From Brevifilum sp029548365 (GTDB lineage Bacteria > Chloroflexota > Anaerolineae > Anaerolineales > Anaerolineaceae), in NCBI GenBank assembly GCA_035376985.1, contig DAOSSA010000005.1:1-64000 (forward strand): DNA of 64,000 nucleotides, read 5' to 3'. Numbering within the stretch: the stretch's first letter is position 1; every line of letters starts with the position of its first letter. A model generated the notes under the pieces. That model saw only the letters and a program-made list of their open reading frames with translations, searched no databases and was not told the DNA's origin. The translations under genes were made by a program, and so were the position numbers. Below are positions 1 to 7,868 of this stretch, in pieces.

Positions 1-14
1 ACAACGCGTTTGTT

Positions 15-42
15 TGTCATCGCGAGCTTGCGAAGTGATCTC
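15..42 (+). repeat. dispersed short repeat, diverged copy
   Basis: This 28-base stretch matches the core of repeats found near 37.46, 37.53 and 39.64 kb at 23 of 28 positions. The shared centre is GCGAGCTTGCGAAG. It lies in non-coding DNA downstream of the glutamate dehydrogenase gene. Repeats of this sort are common in intergenic DNA of many bacteria and no function is evident. Confidence 0.5.
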
Positions 43-74
43 GGTTTTTGGTGATGCACCCGAAATACATAATC

Positions 75-173
75 CCACTGTAGGGGCGGACCTTCGCGAA
101 GCACTCCCTGTGCCCTGCAAGGATATCGAGCCGTGTCCGCCCAAGGCAGGTACTGAGTCCTGCCCCTACGGGT
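75..173. repeat. MITE-like inverted repeat element
   Basis: GTAGGGGC at 80-87 is matched by GCCCCTAC at 163-170, with a further internal pair GGGCGGAC (84-91) and GTCCGCCC (135-142). The element is about 100 bases long, has no coding capacity, and sits in the stretch between the window edge and the gdhA terminator. GTAGGGGC-ended non-coding repeats are widespread in environmental bacteria, so a miniature mobile element is plausible. No target-site duplication could be confirmed. Confidence 0.4.
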
Positions 174-184
174 GATCAAAAAAC

Positions 185-200
185 AATTACAATTGTAATT
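185..200. other. 16-bp perfect palindrome
   Basis: AATTACAATTGTAATT reads the same on both strands. It lies about 95 bases past the gdhA stop codon, between the inverted-repeat element and the terminator. It could be a protein-binding site or chance in AT-rich DNA; nothing links it to a gene. Confidence 0.25.
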
Positions 201-237
201 TCTCCATAAACACGACCAGCCGGACCCTGTACAACCA

Positions 238-268
238 CAAAAACCCCGGCGACCAACCGGGGTTTTTT
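238..268 (-). terminator. Rho-independent terminator of gdhA
   Basis: AAACCCCGG (241-249) and CCGGGGTTT (257-265) form a 9-bp stem with a 7-base loop, flanked by A/T runs on both sides. It lies 26 bases past the gdhA stop codon, where a terminator is expected, and may work in both directions. Confidence 0.8.
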
Positions 269-293
269 AGGTGCGACTAAAAAATAATTTAAG

Positions 294-1580
294 TTACAGC
301 CAGCCGCGCAGCTCCATCGCCTTAACCACTTTATCAATCGCCACCATGTAGGCCGCATCGCGCATGTACACATCCTGTGCTTTGGACATATCATACACCG
401 AGGAGTAAGCCTGGGTCATTTTGTCATCCAATTTTTCCAACACCTCGGTCTTGGTCCAGTAGAAGTTCATGTCATTCTGGACGCCCTCAAAGTACGAGGT
501 GGTCACGCCGCCGGCATTGCACAGGAAGTCGGGGATCACAAAAATGCCGCGCGCTTTCAACACCTCATCCGCCTCAGGGGTCGTGGGGCCGTTGGCGCCT
601 TCAGCCAGGATCTTCACCCGGCTGTGGATCTTCTTGACCGATTCACCATTCACCTGCCCTTCCAGCGCCGCCGGGATGAGAACGTCCACCTCTTTGGTGA
701 TCCATTCATCGCCATCTTCGATTGTATATCCGGCGCCTACCGCCTGGTCCTTGTTGATTGATCCATACTGATCGGTGATGCTCACTAAGAAATCAAGGTC
801 GATGCCATCATCTTTGCAGACCGTGTAAGAGGCGCGATCATCACGATCCCAATAGCTGACACAGATCACCTTTCCGCCCAGTTGTTTGATAAAGCCCTCC
901 GCCACAAATTGAGCCACGTTGCCAAAGCCCTGGATGGCTGCCGTGGTTTTGGTCGAATCGATCTTGAGGTGCTTCATGGTTTCACGCACGGTGTAAATCA
1001 CGCCGTAGCCTGTGGCTTCTCGCCGACCGAGGGAACCGCCGCCGCCCACCGGCTTGCCGGTGATCACGCCCGGGGTGTACTGCCCGGTGATGGTCGAATA
1101 TTCATCCATCATCCAGCCCATCATCTGCGGATTGGTGCCAACATCGGGCGCAGGCACGTCCTGCCGGGGGCCAATATTGCGCCAGATACTGCGCACATAC
1201 GCCCGGCTCAGCCGCTCTTTTTCATCCATGGATAGGGTTGCCGGGTCGACGACGACGCCGCCCTTGCCGCCGCCCAGGGGGATATCGGCAACGGCGCATT
1301 TCCAGGTCATCCACATGGCCAGGGCGCGCACGGTATCCGCTGTTTCACCCGGATGAAAGCGGATTCCACCCTTCGCCGGTCCGCGGGCATCATTGTGCTG
1401 CACACGATAGCCCTGAAACACGCGAATACTGCCATCATCCATCTGTACCGGCAGGCGCAGATGGTATTCGCGCAGCGGAAACCGCAGTATCTCCCTGACC
1501 TGCTGGTCGAGGCCCAAAAGGTCTGCAACCCGGTCAAATTGCTTCTGAGCCATGGTAAAGGCATTGGTATGTTCTGACAT
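294..1580 (-). CDS. gdhA: Glutamate dehydrogenase
   Basis: The enzyme reversibly converts glutamate plus NAD(P)+ to 2-oxoglutarate plus ammonia in the cytoplasm, linking amino-acid catabolism or nitrogen assimilation to central carbon. The 428-residue protein has the usual length of hexameric Glu/Leu/Phe/Val dehydrogenases. The glycine-rich active-site motif PLGGGKGG is at about 101-108 with the catalytic lysine at 106. The C-terminal Rossmann domain carries GFGNVA at about 218. The start is the ATG at 1580, preceded by AGGAG five bases upstream; an upstream in-frame start at 1640 would add 20 residues without homology. Coenzyme preference cannot be read from the motif alone. The gene is a single unit ending in a clear terminator. 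Confidence 0.93.
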   Translation of the reverse strand: MSEHTNAFTMAQKQFDRVADLLGLDQQVREILRFPLREYHLRLPVQMDDGSIRVFQGYRVQHNDARGPAKGGIRFHPGETADTVRALAMWMTWKCAVADIPLGGGKGGVVVDPATLSMDEKERLSRAYVRSIWRNIGPRQDVPAPDVGTNPQMMGWMMDEYSTITGQYTPGVITGKPVGGGGSLGRREATGYGVIYTVRETMKHLKIDSTKTTAAIQGFGNVAQFVAEGFIKQLGGKVICVSYWDRDDRASYTVCKDDGIDLDFLVSITDQYGSINKDQAVGAGYTIEDGDEWITKEVDVLIPAALEGQVNGESVKKIHSRVKILAEGANGPTTPEADEVLKARGIFVIPDFLCNAGGVTTSYFEGVQNDMNFYWTKTEVLEKLDDKMTQAYSSVYDMSKAQDVYMRDAAYMVAIDKVVKAMELRGWL

Positions 1581-2102
1581 AATTTCTCCTATCAATTGGT
1601 GTTTATTAAGTGTGTCTGATACTTCTTTGCAGGCAGTCAACGCATCTCCGTGCTGGTTATGATTAAAAATACGCGGGTATCTCGGATGAATACCCGCGCA
1701 AAATTTGGCTCAGTTGTCCCTGGGTTAAGAACATGCCTGCTCCATAGAGTTCTGATTCGAATTAACCATAACTGAGATTCGATTTTCCGTCAATATGCAT
1801 GCTGTAAAGCCTTCCGGATGCCATTCGTCATGTATCCGTTATGCAGGCTTCCGCCGGGGTGATCGCAAAGTCAAACACGCTTGCCCGACCAATGATGATT
1901 AGATTGCGAACCCTCCTTCCCATCCTTCGTGCCAGTAGCAGCATGGACCCGCCCCCCTCCCTGAAGGAAGGGGGGGCCAAAATGTCAAAACCATGCTGGT
2001 TTACACATGGTGGGTGGAAAATGGAACCCCAGGCGCATAAAATGCGTCTATGTGACGAAAGTAAGCAGAAGATTGATACTCAAATTGTTTTTGGAGGTAA
2101 AA
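1581..2102. other. Non-coding stretch with two hairpins
   Basis: This divergent intergenic region separates gdhA from the SIMPL gene. It holds a 9-bp hairpin CGCGGGTAT/ATACCCGCG (1672-1698, 9-base loop) in the gdhA leader direction, and a C-run/G-run hairpin at 1951-1978. Open frames here lack ribosome sites and coding character. No tRNA or known riboswitch was recognised. The first hairpin would lie in the gdhA leader if transcription starts upstream of it. Confidence 0.5.
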
Positions 2103-2822
2103 ATGTCTAAAAAATTAAATTTATTGTTCGTCAGCATCCTGGTTTTGGGCGCACTGGCAGCCTGCTCGCCGAAAGCCCAGCTCACCAGCCCGGAACACAC
2201 CCGCTCACTCTCGGTCAACGGGATTGGCCGGGTCACCATCGTTCCTAACATGGCAACGATCAACGTCGGCGTCCATTCCGAAGCGGAAGCCGTCACCGAT
2301 GCCCTGGAGGCTAACAGCGCACAGGCCAACGCCATTTCACAGGTTTTGCAAAAGATGGGCGTTGAAGAAAAGGATATTCAAACCTCAAACTTCAATATCT
2401 ATCCGAACGACCGCTGGAATCCCATGACCGGAGAGGTGGAAGGTCGCTACTTCGCGGTTGATAACACCGTCAATGTGACCGTGCGCGATTTATCCACCCT
2501 GGGTGAAGTGCTCAACGCAGTTGTAGAGGCAGGTGCAAATTCGATCTACGGGATTACCTTCAACGTTGACGATCGCTCAGCAGCGATTGCCGAGGCACGC
2601 GATTTAGCGATTGCTGATGCAAAGGTTAAAGCCGAAGCGATTGCTACCTCAGCCGGCGTCAGGTTGGGCGAGATCATCAGCATCAGCGTCTATGAATCCA
2701 GCATGCCCATCAGTGTCTATGATGGCATGGGTGGGATGATGGCAGCAGAAACGGACGTCCCCATCGCCGCCGGCACGCTGAGCGTTGTGATGGAATGCAA
2801 CGTCAGCTACGCCATCAAGTAA
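2103..2822 (+). CDS. SIMPL-domain lipoprotein (DUF541)
   Basis: The 239-residue protein starts with a lipoprotein signal peptide; the lipobox LAAC puts the modified cysteine at about residue 18. The rest is one SIMPL domain (DUF541), recognisable from the early VNGIGRVTIVPN stretch and the long helix with repeated AIAEARDLAIADAKVKAE. SIMPL proteins are periplasmic or surface proteins; members have been tied to oxidative-stress tolerance and cell-surface processes but have no agreed biochemical role. The ATG at 2103 has GGAGG six bases upstream. An earlier in-frame start at 2007 would destroy the signal peptide and is rejected. It is a single gene, followed by a hairpin. Confidence 0.85.
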   Translation: MSKKLNLLFVSILVLGALAACSPKAQLTSPEHTRSLSVNGIGRVTIVPNMATINVGVHSEAEAVTDALEANSAQANAISQVLQKMGVEEKDIQTSNFNIYPNDRWNPMTGEVEGRYFAVDNTVNVTVRDLSTLGEVLNAVVEAGANSIYGITFNVDDRSAAIAEARDLAIADAKVKAEAIATSAGVRLGEIISISVYESSMPISVYDGMGGMMAAETDVPIAAGTLSVVMECNVSYAIK

Positions 2823-2850
2823 GCCGGGTTGCCAAAAACCCCAAACAAGT

Positions 2851-2876
2851 AGAGACATGCCCAAGTGCATGTCTCT
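2851..2876 (+). terminator. Perfect 10-bp hairpin after SIMPL gene
   Basis: AGAGACATGC and GCATGTCTCT pair without mismatch around a 6-base loop, 28 bases past the stop codon. The following sequence is T-rich (TGTGGTTTAAGCGTTTTT) but not a clean U-tract, so it is a probable rather than certain terminator. Confidence 0.55.
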
Positions 2877-3020
2877 TGTGGTTTAAGCGTTTTTAAGTTT
2901 TCACAAAAACTGGCCCCATTTACATCTTCCTGAGTATACTATTAACCTTGTTAGGATTTGTCTAAGTCAACAAATTCTGGTTAAGGTTTTTTCAAATAAA
3001 GCATTAAATTGGAGGTTTAC

Positions 3021-3878
3021 ATGCAAATTGTAACCGATAGCGGCTACGACCTTTCACCGCAACAAAAAGAAGGTCTCCCAATTCATTCACTGCCGCTTAA
3101 GCTCACCTTGAACAGCGTATCGTATCGCAGCGGGATTGACATCCAGCCGGAAGAATTCTACGCGATGCTGGAAAAAACCGACGCTATGCCCACAACGTCA
3201 ACCCCGTCCCCAGGTGAATTTCTTGAACTCTACCAAAAAATTGCTGAAACCGATACAGACATCCTCTCCGTTCACATTTCATCGGGTCTGAGCAGCACAC
3301 TCAGCGTGGCGCAGGTTGCAGCGAGCCAGCTACCACACCTTAATATTCAACTGGTCGATACCCGGACGCTTTCTGGTGAAATGGGCTGGCAAGTCGAAGC
3401 TGCCGGGCGAGGCGCCCTTGAAGGATGGTCACTGGAGGCGGTATTACAGCGCCTGGCGCAGATCAGGGCCGCATCGGAGATTGTATTCACCCTGCCCAAT
3501 CTCTCGTACCTGATCCACGGGGGACGGATCAGCCACCTTAAGGGTTTGCTGGCCAACCTTCTGGGGATTAAACCCCTGATCGGGGTTGATAAAACCGATG
3601 GCAAATATTATGATCGCGGCAAAGCTCGCACCTTCCAACGCGCCATCCAGGCCATTCCCGCTTACATCGCCAGTAAATTTCCAGAAGGCACTCACCTTCG
3701 CGCCCAGGTCGGCCATGCGAACAATCCCGACGCAGCTAACAAGCTGCGAGAAGCTACAGAAGCCCTCTTTGAATGTGATTGGCTGCCTGATTTCTCAATC
3801 TCGCCTGTTCTGGGCGCACATACCGGGCGAGGTTTGGTCGGTCTGGTCTTTGCGCCGTTAAGCAGCCTGCCCGCCTGA
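3021..3878 (+). CDS. DegV family fatty-acid-binding protein
   Basis: The 285-residue protein is a full-length DegV family member. These bind a fatty acid between two alpha/beta domains and, as FakB in Firmicutes, present it to the kinase FakA. The opening IVTDSGYDLS matches the family's DS.(A)DL signature, SSGLSST at about 94-100 is the conserved serine-rich ligand loop, and GAHTGRGLVG near the C-terminus fits the family's GxHxGPG region. ATG 3021 has GGAGG five bases upstream; a TTG 12 bases earlier is inside the ribosome site and is rejected. No fakA-like gene is in the window, so the partner is unknown. Confidence 0.85.
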   Translation: MQIVTDSGYDLSPQQKEGLPIHSLPLKLTLNSVSYRSGIDIQPEEFYAMLEKTDAMPTTSTPSPGEFLELYQKIAETDTDILSVHISSGLSSTLSVAQVAASQLPHLNIQLVDTRTLSGEMGWQVEAAGRGALEGWSLEAVLQRLAQIRAASEIVFTLPNLSYLIHGGRISHLKGLLANLLGIKPLIGVDKTDGKYYDRGKARTFQRAIQAIPAYIASKFPEGTHLRAQVGHANNPDAANKLREATEALFECDWLPDFSISPVLGAHTGRGLVGLVFAPLSSLPA

Positions 3879-3934
3879 GAATCAGCATTTACTCGCGCCT
3901 AAATCAGGCTCTGAGGCTTCAATACAAATAAAAA

Positions 3935-3973
3935 GCAACCCCGAGGAGCTGAATTTTTGTACCTCGGGGTTGC
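3935..3973 (-). terminator. Rho-independent terminator of the LCP gene
   Basis: GCAACCCCGAGG (3935-3946) pairs perfectly with CCTCGGGGTTGC (3962-3973), and on the minus strand a TTTTTATTTG tract follows. It lies between the convergent DegV and LCP genes and serves the minus-strand gene; it may also stop readthrough from DegV. Confidence 0.85.
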
Positions 3974-3991
3974 CGCGTTAGAAAGCATGGC

Positions 3992-5407
3992 TTATGGCAT
4001 GGGGTTATTATTCGCCCAATCATCACCAAGGATAAAAATAATATCAAAACCAACATCCACCTCGTCATTGTAGTGAATGTTGAGGGATGTTAACCCTGAA
4101 GTTTCTGCCAGGAATTTTAATGCATAGGGTTTGCTGTTATACAGGAATATTTTACTGAACACCGTATACTCAGCGTTGGTCTCCTCAACGATATTGAAGC
4201 CCTGCTCACGCAGCCACGCCGCAGTCTGAGCTGCCAGGCCGCCATACGAGGACCCGTTGCGCACAGAAACCCGTGCACCTTCCTCAGCGATGATCTCGCG
4301 CAGGTCGCCCTCTGCAACAGGGCCAAGGACATCCCCATCACCAAAAAGCTCATCGCGCAATAAACGGATTTTATCGGGCACCGGCCTGAGAATATCGAGC
4401 CCATCTTCTGATACGGCCATGGTGGTATATTCATTGCTGATCACCCGTGATTTGATGTCCCCGCGGTCTATATCAAGGACTGACCAGCCCAGTTTGATTA
4501 CCTCGTTAACCGACATGTTGGTATGAACGCCGGCGGATATATCGTTATAAATCTGCGCCGCATTTGCCACCAGTTTGGGCATCATATCAAACTCAAGAAT
4601 GCGGTCCCGTACAGCGATAATAAATGCCTGCTGCCGTTGTGCCCGGCCAAAGTCGCCGGCTTCACCAGCCCGCGAGCGCACATAAGCCAGGGCAAATTCG
4701 CCTGGCAAGGTATAGGTACCCGGTTCAATGGTGACGGTGTTGTCCGGGCCGCGGCGGTCCAACACCATGGGCTCGTCAAAGGTCAATTTTATACCGTCAA
4801 TGTGGTCGATAAAATCCACAAAGGCTTGAAAATCAATCTGGGCATAATATTGAATTGGAACCCCTAAAAGTTCTTCAACGGTTTTCATTGCCAAACCCGG
4901 CCCACCGCCCGGCAAATTGTAAACCTCTCCCAGGTAATAGGCTGTGTTGATCTTGTGGTAATCAAATCCGGGGATGGGCACCCACAAATCCCGCGGGATT
5001 GATAGCATGCTGGCTGTATCATTCAGGGGGTCAAAGGTCAGCAAAATCATGGTATCGGTGAGCGGGGTGTCTCCCTCTTCCCAATCCCGGTAGTCCAACC
5101 CCATTAAAAGAAGATTAATTCGGCTGATTCCATCCCAGGGCTCCGGTGTGGGCAGGTTAGCGGAGGGTACAAACTCAGACGCCGGTTTATCTAAGGTTTC
5201 GCCTTCCTGATCCCCGTTCGCCAACAGTGTGTTTATGATTGGGTCGCCCGGAAGTGAAAACGTCTGGTTGGTAGCCACGATGTGCCTGGCGAAGCGAAAG
5301 CTGAAGTATGCTCCGACCAGCGCCAGCACCGCCAAAACGCCGAGAATAACCCGGGTCGTTCGGTCCTTTGGAAAAGTTCGGGCAATGTTTTTAAAGAAGG
5401 ATTTCAA
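3992..5407 (-). CDS. LytR-CpsA-Psr (LCP) cell-envelope ligase
   Basis: LCP proteins move lipid-linked glycopolymers onto the cell wall or a related acceptor outside the membrane. The 471-residue protein has a short basic N-terminus, one membrane span at about 19-38, the LCP catalytic domain with DTMILLTFDP and SMLSIPRDLWVPIPG at about 125-160, and a C-terminal LytR_C domain (from about 385, RVSVRNGSSYGGLA). The start is TTG at 5407 with AAAGGG upstream; no ATG occurs before the membrane span. It heads a minus-strand envelope-linked group with the Trm112-like and VanW genes upstream, though gaps of about 110 bases argue against tight coupling. The natural polymer substrate is unknown. Confidence 0.88.
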   Translation of the reverse strand: MKSFFKNIARTFPKDRTTRVILGVLAVLALVGAYFSFRFARHIVATNQTFSLPGDPIINTLLANGDQEGETLDKPASEFVPSANLPTPEPWDGISRINLLLMGLDYRDWEEGDTPLTDTMILLTFDPLNDTASMLSIPRDLWVPIPGFDYHKINTAYYLGEVYNLPGGGPGLAMKTVEELLGVPIQYYAQIDFQAFVDFIDHIDGIKLTFDEPMVLDRRGPDNTVTIEPGTYTLPGEFALAYVRSRAGEAGDFGRAQRQQAFIIAVRDRILEFDMMPKLVANAAQIYNDISAGVHTNMSVNEVIKLGWSVLDIDRGDIKSRVISNEYTTMAVSEDGLDILRPVPDKIRLLRDELFGDGDVLGPVAEGDLREIIAEEGARVSVRNGSSYGGLAAQTAAWLREQGFNIVEETNAEYTVFSKIFLYNSKPYALKFLAETSGLTSLNIHYNDEVDVGFDIIFILGDDWANNNPMP

Positions 5408-5520
5408 TTGACCCTTTGTGTGTAAAAATAATTAAAGCAACTGGTACTGAATTGCAACAAGCAACCTGGGTTCAAACATTATCAATGCAATCCAGGGAAA
5501 AATAAGCTCCCCAAACCCCG

Positions 5521-5742
5521 CTATTTAATCGGTGGAGGGGGAATCGGCAGGTCAGCTTTGTCTGTCTCAATCCATTGATCGCCTTCGTCGATCAACATCA
5601 CCGGGATATCCTCAACGATAGGATATTTTCGACCGCAATCCTGGCAAATCAGCCAGCATTCCTGAAAATATTCAAGCAATCCCTCACTGTTTTGAACACA
5701 ACTTGGGCAGCGCAACATATCGAGCAATTCTTGATTAACCAT
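5521..5742 (-). CDS. Trm112-like zinc-ribbon protein (UPF0434)
   Basis: The 73-residue protein opens with LLDMLRCPSC and has a second cysteine pair CQDCGRKYPIVEDIPVML, the layout of Trm112/UPF0434 proteins. These small zinc-ribbon proteins often activate or stabilise methyltransferases. ATG 5742 has GGAGG five bases upstream. It lies between the VanW and LCP genes on the same strand. The C-terminus is proline-rich (IPPPPIK). A Trm112-like ribbon is also fused to the methyltransferase at 23674-24567. The partner of this stand-alone copy is not known. Confidence 0.8.
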   Translation of the reverse strand: MVNQELLDMLRCPSCVQNSEGLLEYFQECWLICQDCGRKYPIVEDIPVMLIDEGDQWIETDKADLPIPPPPIK

Positions 5743-5839
5743 CGAGCCTCCAGTAATTCATCATCAGGTGCGTTCCTGAGCGACAGATTTAATTTTAGTC
5801 TATCTCATCGGATCCGTCTACCACTTCAGATTCAGGCGT

Positions 5840-7696
5840 TCAATCTGATTTTTGCTCCGGGATGCCTTCCGTGCCGGGGCCATATTCGAAGATCGCCTGC
5901 CAGGGCGCGAAATGCGTGTAGAAAGCATCGGAAAAATAAACCTGGTCGTGTAGATAGACGGTGCGGGTAACAGTGACATTCGCGCCATCAGCAGCGTAAT
6001 CAACCTGCTTGATCGTGCCTTTGGACAGGTCGGGATTCTCGCGATAAAGGGGATCCGGCGCTTTAACGATGTTCGTCGGCCCTGTGGTATGCCAGTCCAC
6101 GGTGCGCCCGGTGCTGGTGGAATAGAATTTCCAGGTCAGCGAAGAGCTTCCCACATAAGTTTCCATCAAAAGCCAGTGATCCGTATCATTGGTGAACTTA
6201 AGGTCAACAATCGGCACGTAAACGGTGGCATCCAGACCCGCCAAATTGGGGTCTCGAGCGCCGTTGCTCAACAGCTCATAATACCCAACCCGGTAAGAAT
6301 GGGCATGGCGCTCGTTGATGGGAAAGCCGGCAAAAAAGGCCGCCCTGAAGAGGGTGGTGCTCACCTGGCAAATCCCGCCGCCGATGCCCTGGATGGTCTG
6401 CCCCCCGTAGATAATGGGCGCTTCAGCATAGCCGTTATCCAGGCTGATATTGCCCAATGCCTCTGCCATAGAAAAGGTCTCCCAGGGCGCAATCAGCAAG
6501 CCATGAAAGCGGCTGGACCCGGCGCGGATATTTTGCACACGGGTGCTTCCCGAATCAAAGAAATAAGAGGTGTATGTCTGCACCTGCTCGATGATGCCCA
6601 GCTCTTCCCCGGTCATATCATCGGTCACAGGCGGCTTGAGGGTGATGAAGGTTAATGGGATCTCATGGACACCGTTTAGCAGTTCAGCATTGATTTTTTC
6701 AATCGTTGTTTCGATATCCAAATCTCGCCCGATGACTGCGGGTTCCAGCACCTCTAACTGCCGCGTATCGTCGTTGAAGATAAAGCGTGCATTAACCGGG
6801 TAGACAAACAAGCCGGGCGCCAGGCTGCTGAGGTAAATGCGGAACAACTCATGATTGACTCCCACTTGATACAAGGTTTCTTCCCCGTCATCAACACGTA
6901 AAATGGTCAGCATCCCCGCCAGGTCGCCGGGGGCAATCGACCAGGATTGGCTTTCATCTTCACCGTTAGCCGGCGCGGTCAGTACCAGGTGATCGCTGAG
7001 GATCTTGCGAGCCTGCTTGGCCTGGAGTTCTACATCCATGATCATCGGTTGTGTTTCATGCACATTCAGGGCGATCAACGCATCTTCCATCTGCACAAGG
7101 TGGGTCGCAACTTCAGTCAGCGCTGCAGAAAGGTCAACCTCAAGCCCCACCTGGCCGCTGACCACAGACACATCGGTATTGTCTAAGCTCAGGGATGCTT
7201 CGACCACCGGACGATCGATTTCTTCAGCAATGGATTGCAGCGCCTGCAAAGCAACCCGCTCATCGTACAGCGCAACAGGTGCAATTTGCACTCCGGTAAA
7301 CCAGGCGCTGGCTTTCTCGATCAGGTTTGCGCCAAACCAGTCCCCCCGGCCCACGTCAAACGCCTGTTCAGCGCTGGATGAGGGGTCAACGCTATAACCC
7401 AGCTCAGCGGGCGTGAAGCGCCAGTTCTGATCCTGGTAAGTGAACTGAAGTGTGCCGTGCTGGCTGAATTGGAGAGCATCGGCTAATTTTTCGTTGGTTT
7501 CTTCAAGGGTCATCCCGGACAGGTCGATATTTTGCACACGCACACCCGGGTAAACCCGATCCGCATAGGCAACCTCATACCCCACCAGAGCAGCGATGAG
7601 GGCCAGGCTAAAAATCACCCCGGCAATTGGCAATGCCCACAATATGCGCAGCAGCGGTTGTTGTGATGGATTTGCTCGGTCATTATTGTTGATCAT
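5840..7696 (-). CDS. VanW family protein with peptidoglycan-binding repeats
   Basis: The 618-residue protein has a membrane anchor at about 18-45, followed by two putative peptidoglycan-binding (PG_binding_4/YoaR-like) domains up to about 380, then a VanW domain. The VanW part includes PWETFSMAEALG, IQGIGGGICQVSTTLF and HAHSYRVGYY. VanW is widespread in cell-envelope proteins and its activity is not established. A hexamer TACAAT lies 8 bases before the ATG on the coding strand with no ribosome site, suggesting a leaderless mRNA. It is the first gene of the minus-strand VanW/Trm112/LCP group. Confidence 0.87.
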   Translation of the reverse strand: MINNNDRANPSQQPLLRILWALPIAGVIFSLALIAALVGYEVAYADRVYPGVRVQNIDLSGMTLEETNEKLADALQFSQHGTLQFTYQDQNWRFTPAELGYSVDPSSSAEQAFDVGRGDWFGANLIEKASAWFTGVQIAPVALYDERVALQALQSIAEEIDRPVVEASLSLDNTDVSVVSGQVGLEVDLSAALTEVATHLVQMEDALIALNVHETQPMIMDVELQAKQARKILSDHLVLTAPANGEDESQSWSIAPGDLAGMLTILRVDDGEETLYQVGVNHELFRIYLSSLAPGLFVYPVNARFIFNDDTRQLEVLEPAVIGRDLDIETTIEKINAELLNGVHEIPLTFITLKPPVTDDMTGEELGIIEQVQTYTSYFFDSGSTRVQNIRAGSSRFHGLLIAPWETFSMAEALGNISLDNGYAEAPIIYGGQTIQGIGGGICQVSTTLFRAAFFAGFPINERHAHSYRVGYYELLSNGARDPNLAGLDATVYVPIVDLKFTNDTDHWLLMETYVGSSSLTWKFYSTSTGRTVDWHTTGPTNIVKAPDPLYRENPDLSKGTIKQVDYAADGANVTVTRTVYLHDQVYFSDAFYTHFAPWQAIFEYGPGTEGIPEQKSD

Positions 7697-7802
7697 AGTT
7701 TTCGATTGTACCGTATGGGTCTTAAAAATGTGTTAGAAGAAAGTTTTGCAAGGGGTAAGACGTTTGCTGATCGGAAAAAGTTCCTCAACCTGGCGCCTAT
7801 GG

Positions 7803-7830
7803 TTATCAAGAGTACGTTCTCGTTTATAAT
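7803..7830 (+). promoter_or_regulatory. Sigma-70-type promoter of the SLC13 gene
   Basis: TTATCA (7803-7808) and a perfect TATAAT (7825-7830) are separated by 16 bases, 38 bases before the start codon at 7869. The -35 box matches consensus at 4 of 6 positions. Confidence 0.5.
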
Positions 7831-7868
7831 AAAGCAAACCAGATTGAACAGGAAAGGCAGACCAAGTT

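Noticed and set aside
1841..2110. Plus-strand open frame of 89 codons before the SIMPL gene
   Set aside because: Runs across a C-run/G-run hairpin and into the SIMPL ribosome site; no coding evidence.
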